Source of the DNA: Nocardia miyunensis NBRC 108239
GTDB taxonomy: Bacteria; Actinomycetota; Actinomycetes; Mycobacteriales; Mycobacteriaceae
Reading direction: 5' to 3'
Assembly: GCF_001613065.1 (NCBI RefSeq)
Contig: NZ_BDBQ01000031.1
Coordinates: 62,001 to 126,000, forward strand
Length of the DNA stretch: 64,000 nucleotides
Position numbers and translations under genes: made by a program
Part shown: in pieces, positions 39,407-47,511 of the stretch
Layout: every line of letters begins with the position of its first letter
Numbering within the stretch: position 1 is the stretch's first letter
Notes under the pieces: generated by a model
Databases searched by the model: none
What the model was told of the DNA's origin: nothing
What the model saw: only the letters and a program-made list of their open reading frames with translations

Positions 39407-40476
39407 CTCGCCCCCAGACGGTCCAGCCGGAACGATTCGCCGCCGAGCCAGCGGGCGATGTCCTTGGCCTGTGAGTAGTAGCGATGCAGCGGATGGGTCA
39501 CGTCGACGCCGATACCGCCGTGCAGGTGATGACATTTCTGCATGGCCGCAGGGAGATCCGAGGCGACCGCGTACGCGAGCACCTCGAGGTCGTCGTCGAC
39601 TCTGTGTTCGATGGCCTCCGCTTCGCTCGGGCCGCTGCCGAGGTGGGTCGCCAACGCCCAGTTCGCCGACACCGCCGCGACGTGCAGCGTGCGCGACACG
39701 ACGTAGACGTCGGCGATTTCCTGTGCCACAGCCTGGAATTCGGCCAGCGGGCGGCCGAACTGCTGACGGGTCCGCAGATGTTCGGCGGTCAGCGTCAGCA
39801 CACCCTTGAGCAGCCCGTCGGCGACCGAGCCGATCGAGGCCAGTGCCAGCCGGTGCAGCCCCGCGACCCCGATGGGCAGCAGCTGCTCGGCGGGGATGAT
39901 CACATCGTCGAATTGCACGGAGAATTCCGGGAACCCGGCCGAGGTCGGGCTCTCGACGCGACCGATTCCGGTCGCATCGCCGTCCACGACGGCCAGGCCC
40001 GCATCGGTGGGCACCAGTATCCACTGCGCCTGATCCGCGTACGGCACAGCGGTTTTGCGACCGGAGATCCGCACCGAAGCACCCTCGGCCACGGCGGTCG
40101 TCTTCGGTTGGGTGGTGAACGGCGCGCCCGGCTCGTGCAGGGCGGCGGTGAGCACCGACCCCTTGATGACAGCGGGAAAGATCTTCTCCGCCAAGGTATC
40201 CGGGATATTGCCCACCAGCGGCAGCACACCCAGCCCCAGCGTGGCCAGGGCGGGCACCTGCACCGCGTCGGTGGCCAGCTCGGTCAGCATCGCCGACACC
40301 TCGAGCAGGCCCATATCGTCGCCACCGAAACGTTCGGGAAGCGGGACGGCCAGCAGACCACTGTCGACGAGGGTGGGCCAAAGCTCGATATCACGCTCGG
40401 TATTGCGTTCCAGCAAGCTTACGACAACCTCGGCGACAGCGTCCTGGCTCTCGTCTCTGTTGAAGTCCAATTCCAT
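39391..40476 (-). CDS. fadE28: ChsE1/FadE28, partner subunit of the steroid acyl-CoA dehydrogenase
   Basis: The 361-residue protein (MELDFNRDESQDAVAEVVVS, LLAVPLPERFGGDDMGLLEV) is shorter than a standard dehydrogenase. It lacks the canonical LTEP...GSD segment, reading TALHEPGAPFTTQPKTTAVA instead. The C-terminal FAD/dimer motif RTRQQFGRPLAEFQAVAQEI is intact. This asymmetry is usual for heteromeric FadE pairs. It lies 21 bases after fadE34. Confidence 0.88.
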   Translation of the reverse strand: MELDFNRDESQDAVAEVVVSLLERNTERDIELWPTLVDSGLLAVPLPERFGGDDMGLLEVSAMLTELATDAVQVPALATLGLGVLPLVGNIPDTLAEKIFPAVIKGSVLTAALHEPGAPFTTQPKTTAVAEGASVRISGRKTAVPYADQAQWILVPTDAGLAVVDGDATGIGRVESPTSAGFPEFSVQFDDVIIPAEQLLPIGVAGLHRLALASIGSVADGLLKGVLTLTAEHLRTRQQFGRPLAEFQAVAQEIADVYVVSRTLHVAAVSANWALATHLGSGPSEAEAIEHRVDDDLEVLAYAVASDLPAAMQKCHHLHGGIGVDVTHPLHRYYSQAKDIARWLGGESFRLDRLGARCSSI

Positions 40477-40497
40477 GCTCCAGATCGAGGTGTGGAC

Positions 40498-42786
40498 CTA
40501 CGCCTGCGGTTCGCGCGGGAGTCCGAGTATTCGTTCACCGGCCACCGTCAGCAGGATCTGCTCGGTACCGCCCGCAATCGACAAACAGCGTGTCAGCAGG
40601 AATTCTTTCACCACATCGATGTCCTGCGCACCTGCCGTACCGGCCAGTTCGACGGCGAATTCGGCGACCGCCTGCCGGTGTCGCACACCGACCAGTTTGC
40701 GCACGCTGCTCTGCGGGCCGGGATCCCCGCCGGCGAGCATGCGCTGCGCCGCACGAGTCTCCAGCAATAGTCCGGCAACAGCGTCGGAGACCAGTTCGCC
40801 GATCCGGTCGGCGATCAGCTCCGCACCCGGGCCCGAGGTCGGGGCCGCGGCGATGAGTTCCTCCAGGGCGTCACCGATTCCGCTGCCGCCCATGGCAACT
40901 CGCTCCGAGGACAGCGTCGAGCGCGCGATCTTCCACCCCGCGCCGAGCTGGCCGACCAGGCCGTCGTCGGGGACGAAGACGTCGTCCAGGAACACCTCGG
41001 AAAAGCGCGCCTCGCCGGTGATCTGCACCAGCGGCCGCACCTCGATGCCGGGGCTGCTCATCTCCACCAGGAAGTAGCTGATACCCCGGTGCTTGGGTGC
41101 GCTGGCATCGGTGCGGGCCAGGCAGATCGCCCAGTTGGCCACATTGGCCAGCGAGGTCCACACCTTCTGCCCGCGCAGCCGCCAGCCGCCGTCCACGCGC
41201 GTCGCGGTGGTGCGCAACGCCGCCAGATCCGATCCGGCCTCCGGCTCGCTGAACAGCTGGCACCAGATCACCTCCCCGCGCAACGTCGGCCGCGCGAAAC
41301 GTTCGATCTGCTCCGGACTGCCGTGCTGCAGCAGCGTGGGCACCGCCCAGTTGCCGATCGTGATGTCCGGCACCGTGATTCCGGCCTTGCGGACCTGTTC
41401 GTCGATCAACGTGCGCAGGATCGGCCCCGCACCCCGGCCGTACGGCGCGGGCCAGTGCGGTGCGAACAGGCCGGTGTCCACCAGCGCATCTCGCTGCTGC
41501 TCGACCGGAAGTGCGGCGATACGAGCGATATCCGCGCCGAGTTCGGTCGCCTGCGCGGCGTCCAGCCCCAGCGCCGCCCATGCCTCGGCGTCGTTGCGAA
41601 TGTCGTCATCGGCACTCGCGTCGGACCCCGCGAGCGAACCCAGCGCGACACCCAGATCCAGCCCGACCGTGCGGCGGTCACCGCGGCGCACCAACTCGGT
41701 CACCCGGGCCCGCCACCGGGCCGAACCGCCCAGCAGCTGCCGCAGCGCGACCGCGCGACGCAGATAGAAGTGCGCGTCGTGCTCCCAGGTGAAGCCGATG
41801 CCGCCGAGCACCTGGATGCAGTCCTTCGCGGTCTGCACCGCCGCGTCCAGCGAGATCGTCATCGCGATCGCGGCCGCGATCGGGAGTTCGGGATTGCGTC
41901 CCTGATCGACCGACGCTGCGGCCGCGGCGTCGGCCGCGACCGCGCGGATCAGCTCGGCGCGGCACAGCATCCAGGCGCAAATGTGCTTCACCGCTTGGAA
42001 TTCGCCGATCTTGCGGCCGAATTGTTCACGGACCTTGGCATATTCGGTGGCGGTCTCGAGGCACCACCCCGCGATACCGGCGGCCTCAGCGGCGATCAGC
42101 ACCGCGGCGAGATCCCTTACGGCATAACCGGGTTCGAAGATGTGCTCGGACGGCACCCGAACCTCGGCGCATGCCACCCGGGCCAGCGGAGTGCTGTGGT
42201 CCAGCGGTTCGAGCGGGTCGATGCGCAGTCCGGCCGCATCCGGCGTGATCAGGCACCACACCTCCCGATCGCCGCGCAGCACCGGCAGCAGGACCGCGCC
42301 GCCGGGGGCCGCGCCCAGCACCGCGGACCACGTGCCGGTGAGATCCAAGTCACCGGATCCGTTGTCCTGCACGCCAACCGGATCTTCCAGTGCGACGCCG
42401 CAGGGCGTATCCTCGGCCACAGCCGCGCCGGTGACCATACCGGCCAGGGCGGTCGAGAGGACCGGACCACCCACCAGATCGTGCGCCGCCTGCTCGATCA
42501 GCACGGCCAGATCGCTGACCGTACCGTCGGCGCTGTCGTCGCCTTCGGCCACGGCGACCCGGAAGATGCCGAGCCCTACCAGACTCGGCCAGTACGCACG
42601 CCAGGAATCGGCCGCGAGATGCGCATCGGGACCGACCAGGGAGGTTACAAGGTGACCCTCCGCTGCCGCATTCGACCCCGACCCGGCCGCTCCAGCGCGC
42701 ATTGTTGCAATCGGGGCGACCGTCGTCGCCCACGCGCTCATCGACTCCTGAACGGCTTTATGCTCGTCAGTGGTGGCGATGGTCAC
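40498..42786 (-). CDS. fadE34: FadE34/ChsE3, tandem-domain steroid acyl-CoA dehydrogenase
   Basis: The 762-residue protein consists of two acyl-CoA dehydrogenase halves. The N-terminal half (about 1-355) keeps KVREQFGRKIGEFQAVKHIC and IQVLGGIGFTWEHDAHFYLR. The C-terminal half begins near 370 and has CQLFSEPEAGSDLAALRTTA and TEQILLTVAGERILGLPREP. M. tuberculosis FadE34, from memory about 711 residues, has the same fusion and acts on sterol side-chain CoAs. It is the first gene of the operon, divergent from kstR with a KstR box between. Confidence 0.9.
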   Translation of the reverse strand: MTIATTDEHKAVQESMSAWATTVAPIATMRAGAAGSGSNAAAEGHLVTSLVGPDAHLAADSWRAYWPSLVGLGIFRVAVAEGDDSADGTVSDLAVLIEQAAHDLVGGPVLSTALAGMVTGAAVAEDTPCGVALEDPVGVQDNGSGDLDLTGTWSAVLGAAPGGAVLLPVLRGDREVWCLITPDAAGLRIDPLEPLDHSTPLARVACAEVRVPSEHIFEPGYAVRDLAAVLIAAEAAGIAGWCLETATEYAKVREQFGRKIGEFQAVKHICAWMLCRAELIRAVAADAAAAASVDQGRNPELPIAAAIAMTISLDAAVQTAKDCIQVLGGIGFTWEHDAHFYLRRAVALRQLLGGSARWRARVTELVRRGDRRTVGLDLGVALGSLAGSDASADDDIRNDAEAWAALGLDAAQATELGADIARIAALPVEQQRDALVDTGLFAPHWPAPYGRGAGPILRTLIDEQVRKAGITVPDITIGNWAVPTLLQHGSPEQIERFARPTLRGEVIWCQLFSEPEAGSDLAALRTTATRVDGGWRLRGQKVWTSLANVANWAICLARTDASAPKHRGISYFLVEMSSPGIEVRPLVQITGEARFSEVFLDDVFVPDDGLVGQLGAGWKIARSTLSSERVAMGGSGIGDALEELIAAAPTSGPGAELIADRIGELVSDAVAGLLLETRAAQRMLAGGDPGPQSSVRKLVGVRHRQAVAEFAVELAGTAGAQDIDVVKEFLLTRCLSIAGGTEQILLTVAGERILGLPREPQA

Positions 42787-42821
42787 ACTCCATACCGCCT
42801 TTCCGGCGTGACTCCCACACC

Positions 42822-42835
42822 TAGAACATGTTCTA
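42822..42835. promoter_or_regulatory. KstR operator
   Basis: TAGAACATGTTCTA is a perfect 14-bp palindrome that fits the established KstR consensus TnnAACnnGTTnnA at every fixed position. It lies between fadE34 and kstR and should control both. Confidence 0.93.
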
Positions 42836-42932
42836 ATATCCTCATCGGGCGGATGTCAACCGGCGTCCCACCAAACAGACGAGACGCACCTCGCCCACCG
42901 GATGAGGCTTGTGCAGGAAAGGACTTTCATCG

Positions 42933-43592
42933 ATGGCCAGTCCCTCCCGAGAGCAGGCAGCAGACTCGGGGGCGCAGAACGGCGGCCGTTCACGCGCGAC
43001 CCCGGTGTCCACGCTCAGTGAGGACGAACTGAGCTCGACCGCGCAGCGCGAACGCCGCAAACGCATCCTCGACGCCACCTTGGCCCTGGCCTCCAAGGGC
43101 GGGTACGACGCGGTGCAGATGCGCGCGGTGGCCGAACGTGCGGATGTCGCGGTGGGGACGCTCTACCGGTACTTCCCGTCCAAGGTGCACCTGCTGGTGT
43201 CGGCGCTGGCCCGCGAGTTCGAGCAGTTCGACAGCAAACGCAAACCGCTGGCCGGGCAGAGTCCGCGCGAGCGCATGCACCTGATGCTCACCCAGGTCAC
43301 CCGGGCCATGCAGCGCGACCCGCTGCTCACCGAGGCGATGACCCGCGCGTTCATGTTCGCCGACGCATCCGCCGCCGCCGAGGTGGACCGGGTCGGCAAG
43401 GTGATGGACCACTTCTTCGCCCGTGCCCTGAACGAGGACGAGCCGTCCGAGCGCGATCTGGCCATCGCCCGGGTGATCAGCGACGTGTGGTTGTCGAATC
43501 TGGTCGCCTGGCTGACCCGCCGTGCCTCGGCCACCGACGTCGCCGAACGCCTGGAACTGACCGTCGACCTGCTGCTCGGCTCACAGGCCTGA
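42933..43592 (+). CDS. kstR: KstR, TetR-family repressor of cholesterol catabolism
   Basis: The 219-residue repressor has ILDATLALASKGGYDAVQMR, then AVAERADVAVGTLYRYFPSK, the KstR DNA-binding region. AREFEQFDSKRKPLAGQSPR, FMFADASAAAEVDRVGKVMD and VISDVWLSNLVAWLTRRASA follow the remembered KstR ligand domain. It is released by 3-oxo-cholestenoyl-CoA type intermediates. ATG 42933 with GAAAGGA upstream is preferred over 42909. The N-terminal 35 residues are Ser/Ala/Gly-rich and longer than the core. Confidence 0.93.
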   Translation: MASPSREQAADSGAQNGGRSRATPVSTLSEDELSSTAQRERRKRILDATLALASKGGYDAVQMRAVAERADVAVGTLYRYFPSKVHLLVSALAREFEQFDSKRKPLAGQSPRERMHLMLTQVTRAMQRDPLLTEAMTRAFMFADASAAAEVDRVGKVMDHFFARALNEDEPSERDLAIARVISDVWLSNLVAWLTRRASATDVAERLELTVDLLLGSQA

Positions 43593-43616
43593 TCGAAACC
43601 GGGTCGGAGATTCACA

Positions 43617-43676
43617 CCGAATCGGGGTGACTCGCCGACCGAACCGGGGTGACTCGCCGACCCGAACCGACTCGCC
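43617..43676. repeat. 22-bp tandem repeat after kstR
   Basis: Unit one (43617-43638) and unit two (43639-43660) differ at one base, and a shortened third unit ends near 43676. The unit contains GGGGTGACTCGCCGA. It begins 25 bases after the kstR stop; function unknown. Confidence 0.75.
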
Positions 43677-43859
43677 AGGTTTGAGCGGTTTGTCGCGGCT
43701 TACCTATGGCTAATAAGGTGACGCACCGCAGGAGACCTCACAATCGGGTATGCGCGCGTGCCGATACGTCGGCGACGTGCGCGAAACACGTGAGCAACCC
43801 CCACCCAGTAAGGTTTCTCGCGCCCCCGGTATTTCTCCTCCGATCACAAGGTTGGATGC

Positions 43860-46433
43860 GTGAGCGCACAGGATCTGCCAATCGAACTTCGCCGTGCGTT
43901 GTCGGCGGTGGCCCGCATGCCGCGGCTACTGGTCGCATCGGACTACGACGGGACACTCGCGCCCATCGTCAGCGACCCGGCGAAAGCCTATCCCCATCGT
44001 GAATCGGTGAGCGCCCTGCGCGCGCTCGCCGGCCTGACCGCCACCACGGCGGCCGTCATCTCCGGCCGGGCGCTGCGAGATCTCGCGGCTTTATCCCGGC
44101 TCCCGGTCGAGGTGCAGCTGATCGGCAGCCACGGCTCGGAATTCGACGTGGGTTTCGTCCATGCCATCGACAACGACGCCCGAAAACTCCTGCAGGAGGT
44201 GCAGAACTCGCTGACCCACATCGCCCAGGACAATCCGGGCGTATCGGTCGAGGTCAAACCGGCCAGCGTGGCGCTGCACGTGCGCAATGCCGCACCCGAG
44301 GTCGGGCGTCGCGCACTACAGCAGGCGAGCCAGGGGCCGGCCAGCTGGGTGGGCGTGCAGGTGACGGAGGGGAAATCGGTCATCGAACTGGCCGTCATCC
44401 AGACCGACAAGGGCGCCGCGCTGGACATCATCCGGCATCAGGAGGGCGCGTCGGCGGCGGTGTTCTTCGGCGACGACGTCACCGACGAGAAGGCGTTCGC
44501 GCGCCTGGCCGGGCCGGATGTGGGCATCAAGGTCGGCGACGGCGAGAGCCGGGCCGGATATCGGGTCGCCAGTACCGAGGAGGTGTCCAAGGCCCTGGCG
44601 TTCCTGCTCGAGGAGCGCCGCACCTGGCTGGCCGGCGCCTCGGCCCCTCGAATCGAACGGCTGACCATGCTGGCCGGCCCCCGAGCGAAGGCCCTGGTCA
44701 CCCCCGATGGCACGATCACCTGGCTGTGCCATCCCGAACCGGATTCCGCGGCGGTGTTCGCGCATCTGCTCGGCGGACCGGAGTCCGGGCATTTCACCAT
44801 CGTGCCCGAGCGGCCCGGGCTGCCGCTGTCCCAGCGTTACATCGACGGCACCATGACCGTCGAAACCCGTTGGGCCAGTTTGCAGGTCGTGGACTACCTG
44901 CCGCACGACGTGGCGGCCGAGCGGACCGATCTGACTCGCGTCATCACCGGTGACGCCAAGGCCGTGGTCACCTTCGCGCCGCGTCCGGAATTCGGTCAGG
45001 TGCCCGTCACACTGGTGCAGGAACCGGCCGGACTGCGCGTGCACGGCACCAACGATCCGATCGTGCTGCGTTCACCGGGCGTGCAGTGGACCATCCTGGA
45101 GGAGGGTATCCACCACGTCGCCACCGCGGTCGTGGATCCCTCGCGCGGGCCGGTGGTGCTCGAAATGCGTTGCGGCACTTCTGATCTCGCACCCGCGATG
45201 GTGAGCGAGCCGGATCGGCGCGACGAGGCCGAGCGGTACTGGCGCGAGTGGGCCCAGCAGCTCGAGCTGCCGCCGCTGAAGCCGGACCTGATGAAGCGTT
45301 CGGCGCTGACCCTGCGCGGTCTGGTGCACGCGCCGTCCGGATCGATCATGGCCGCGGCCACCACCTCGCTGCCCGAGGACATCGGCGGCGTGCGCAACTG
45401 GGACTACCGCTACTGCTGGCTGCGCGATGCCTCGCTCACCGCGCACGCGCTGGTCACGCTGGGTTCGCTGACCGAGGCCGAGCAGTTCCTGTCCTGGGTG
45501 CACGGCGTGCTCGAGACACTCGCCGGACCCGAGCGCCTGCACCCGCTGTACACGCTCTACGGCGAGACGCTCGGCCCCGAGGCCGTGCTGGACCAGCTGC
45601 CCGGTTACGCCGGATCCCGGCCGGTCCGAGTGGGTAACGCGGCCAATATGCAGGTGCAGCTGGACGTGTTCGGCCCGATCGTGGACCTCATCGCCGCCCT
45701 GGCCGAGGCCCGCGAGCACAAGGGCATCGTGGACCCGGCGCAGGTACTGCCCGATCAGGACTGGGAGCTGGTCACGGCCATGGTGTCGGCCGTGCAGCGG
45801 CGTTGGAGCGAACCCGACCACGGCATCTGGGAGATTCGCGGCAACCCGCGGCACCACGTGTACTCGAAGGTGATGGGCTGGCTGACCGTGGACCGCGCGG
45901 TGCGGCTCGCGGCCAAGTTCGGCCGTCCGACCGAGCCGGGCTGGATCGAACTGCGCGACACCATCGCCGAGGAGGTCAAGGCCAAGGGCTGGAACGAGGA
46001 GGTGCAGTCCTACACCGCCGCCTACGACGGTTCGGATCTGGACGCGGCGACCCTGCACATCGGGTTGAGCGGGCTGATCGAGCCGTCCGATCCGCGGTTC
46101 GCGGCGACGGTCGTGGCGACCGAGGCGGAACTGCGCAGCGGGTCGACGGTGTACCGGTACCACCACGACGACGGGCTGCCCGGCGGCGAGGGCGGGTTCC
46201 ATCTGTGCGCCGCCTGGCTGGTGGAGGCGTATCTGCTGATCGGCAAGCGGGCCGATGCGGAGGCGTTGTTCGCCCAGCTCATCGATGTCGCGGGCCCGAC
46301 CGGGCTGCTCAGCGAGGAGTATGATCCGGTTGCCGAGCGATCGCTGGGCAACCATCCGCAGGCGTACAGCCACCTGGGTTTGCTGCGGTGCGCCCAGTTG
46401 CTGAGCCAGCCGGTGCCGGCGCTGGCGCAGTGA
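43860..46433 (+). CDS. bifunctional trehalose-6-phosphate phosphatase / GH15 glycoside hydrolase
   Basis: The 857-residue fusion has an N-terminal OtsB phosphatase (about 1-255) with VASDYDGTLAPIVSDPAKAY (HAD motif I), AAVISGRALRDLAALSRL, LIGSHGSEFDVGF and AAVFFGDDVTDEKAFARLAG. From about 262 a GH15 enzyme follows: DGTITWLCHPEPDSAAVFAH, GGVRNWDYRYCWLRDASLTA, GGFHLCAAWLVEAYLLIG and LSEEYDPVAERSLGNHPQAY. The second half resembles mycobacterial trehalase. A phosphatase that forms trehalose is thus joined to a hydrolase that may break it. GTG 43860 is the likely start. Confidence 0.88.
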   Translation: MSAQDLPIELRRALSAVARMPRLLVASDYDGTLAPIVSDPAKAYPHRESVSALRALAGLTATTAAVISGRALRDLAALSRLPVEVQLIGSHGSEFDVGFVHAIDNDARKLLQEVQNSLTHIAQDNPGVSVEVKPASVALHVRNAAPEVGRRALQQASQGPASWVGVQVTEGKSVIELAVIQTDKGAALDIIRHQEGASAAVFFGDDVTDEKAFARLAGPDVGIKVGDGESRAGYRVASTEEVSKALAFLLEERRTWLAGASAPRIERLTMLAGPRAKALVTPDGTITWLCHPEPDSAAVFAHLLGGPESGHFTIVPERPGLPLSQRYIDGTMTVETRWASLQVVDYLPHDVAAERTDLTRVITGDAKAVVTFAPRPEFGQVPVTLVQEPAGLRVHGTNDPIVLRSPGVQWTILEEGIHHVATAVVDPSRGPVVLEMRCGTSDLAPAMVSEPDRRDEAERYWREWAQQLELPPLKPDLMKRSALTLRGLVHAPSGSIMAAATTSLPEDIGGVRNWDYRYCWLRDASLTAHALVTLGSLTEAEQFLSWVHGVLETLAGPERLHPLYTLYGETLGPEAVLDQLPGYAGSRPVRVGNAANMQVQLDVFGPIVDLIAALAEAREHKGIVDPAQVLPDQDWELVTAMVSAVQRRWSEPDHGIWEIRGNPRHHVYSKVMGWLTVDRAVRLAAKFGRPTEPGWIELRDTIAEEVKAKGWNEEVQSYTAAYDGSDLDAATLHIGLSGLIEPSDPRFAATVVATEAELRSGSTVYRYHHDDGLPGGEGGFHLCAAWLVEAYLLIGKRADAEALFAQLIDVAGPTGLLSEEYDPVAERSLGNHPQAYSHLGLLRCAQLLSQPVPALAQ

Positions 46434-46461
46434 TGCGCTAGTCCGCGCGAGATCTGCCGTA

Positions 46462-46489
46462 CGGCCCGTCCGGTTCGGACGGGCCGTTT
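46462..46489 (+). terminator. hairpin terminator after the OtsB-GH15 gene
   Basis: CGGCCCGTCCG (46462-46472) pairs exactly with CGGACGGGCCG (46476-46486) around GTT, followed by TTTC. It starts 28 bases after the stop codon. Confidence 0.85.
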
Positions 46490-46573
46490 CACGTCGAGGC
46501 GGGCGTGCGCGGTGTCACAGGGACGAATCGGACAGACGATACCGCCGGTTCTGGACACGTGAGCTACTCTATT

Positions 46574-46586
46574 GGAAATCGTTTCC
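46574..46586 (+). promoter_or_regulatory. metal-regulator box candidate upstream of the metal ABC operon
   Basis: GGAAATCGTTTCC is a 5-3-5 palindrome 28 bases before the GTG of the binding protein. Its GAAAnnnTTTC core resembles actinobacterial Zur sites, but other metal or redox regulators use similar dyads. Confidence 0.5.
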
Positions 46587-46614
46587 GTTATCAGTAGTGC
46601 CAGGAGTGCCCCGC

Positions 46615-47505
46615 GTGTCCAGAAGTGTCATCGCTCGAGTTGCTGTCATCGCATTAGGGGTTGCTACCGCCGCAACACTGACCGCATGCGGAAGTTCGAA
46701 GAACGCCTCCGGCAAACCGTCCATCGTCGCTTCGACCAACGTCTGGGGTAGCGTCGCCGCCGCCGTCGCAGGTTCGGACGCCGAGGTCACGTCGATCATC
46801 TCCAGCCCGACCGACGATCCGCACTCGTATCAGACAACCCCCCTCGACGCCGCGAAGATCCACGACGCCGACCTGGTCGTCTACAACGGCGGCAACTACG
46901 ACGGATTCGCCGAGAAGGCCACCGACGGGCGCGGCAAACCCACCATCGACGCCTTCGCCCTGCGCCCGGCCACATCGGCGAAGGACGAGAACGAACACGT
47001 CTGGTACGACGTGAAGACCGTCGCCGCGGTCGCGACCAAGATCGCCGCGGAACTGAGCGCCCTCGACAAGGCGCACGCGCAGGCGTACACCGATCGCGCG
47101 ATCCAGTTCGATTCCAAGCTGAAGAACATCAGCGCGATCACCGACCAGATCGCCACCGACCATCCCAAGGCCGCGGTCCTGCAGACCGAGCCGATCGCCC
47201 ACTACCTGCTGCTGGCCGCCGACGCCGACGACCGCACCCCGCACCCCTTCGAGGAGGCCATCGAACAGGGCACCGATCCCGCCCCCGCCGACCTGGCCGC
47301 CGTCCGAGACCTGTTGAACGGCAAGCAGGTTCGCGCCCTGGTCTACAACATCCAGACCGAGGACAAGACCACGCAGAACGTCGCGGCCACCGCGAAGGCC
47401 GCCGGAATCCCCGTCGTGAACGTCACCGAAACCCTGCCGGAGGGCACCGACTATCTCGGCTGGCAGACCGCGAACGCCAAGGCCCTGGCCGCGGCCCTGA
47501 ACTGA
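46615..47505 (+). CDS. zinc/manganese ABC transporter substrate-binding lipoprotein (ZnuA-like)
   Basis: The 296-residue cluster A-1 binding protein has a signal peptide ending in the lipobox LTACGSS (Cys near 25). Likely metal ligands are His in SPTDDPHSYQTT and in KDENEHVWYD, and an acidic residue near the C-terminus. The His-rich loop of many zinc-specific ZnuA proteins is absent. VVYNGGNYDGFAEK is typical of the family. GTG 46615 has AGGAG about eight bases upstream. It is followed by ATPase and permease genes. Confidence 0.87.
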   Translation: MSRSVIARVAVIALGVATAATLTACGSSKNASGKPSIVASTNVWGSVAAAVAGSDAEVTSIISSPTDDPHSYQTTPLDAAKIHDADLVVYNGGNYDGFAEKATDGRGKPTIDAFALRPATSAKDENEHVWYDVKTVAAVATKIAAELSALDKAHAQAYTDRAIQFDSKLKNISAITDQIATDHPKAAVLQTEPIAHYLLLAADADDRTPHPFEEAIEQGTDPAPADLAAVRDLLNGKQVRALVYNIQTEDKTTQNVAATAKAAGIPVVNVTETLPEGTDYLGWQTANAKALAAALN

Positions 47506-47511
47506 TCGGCA

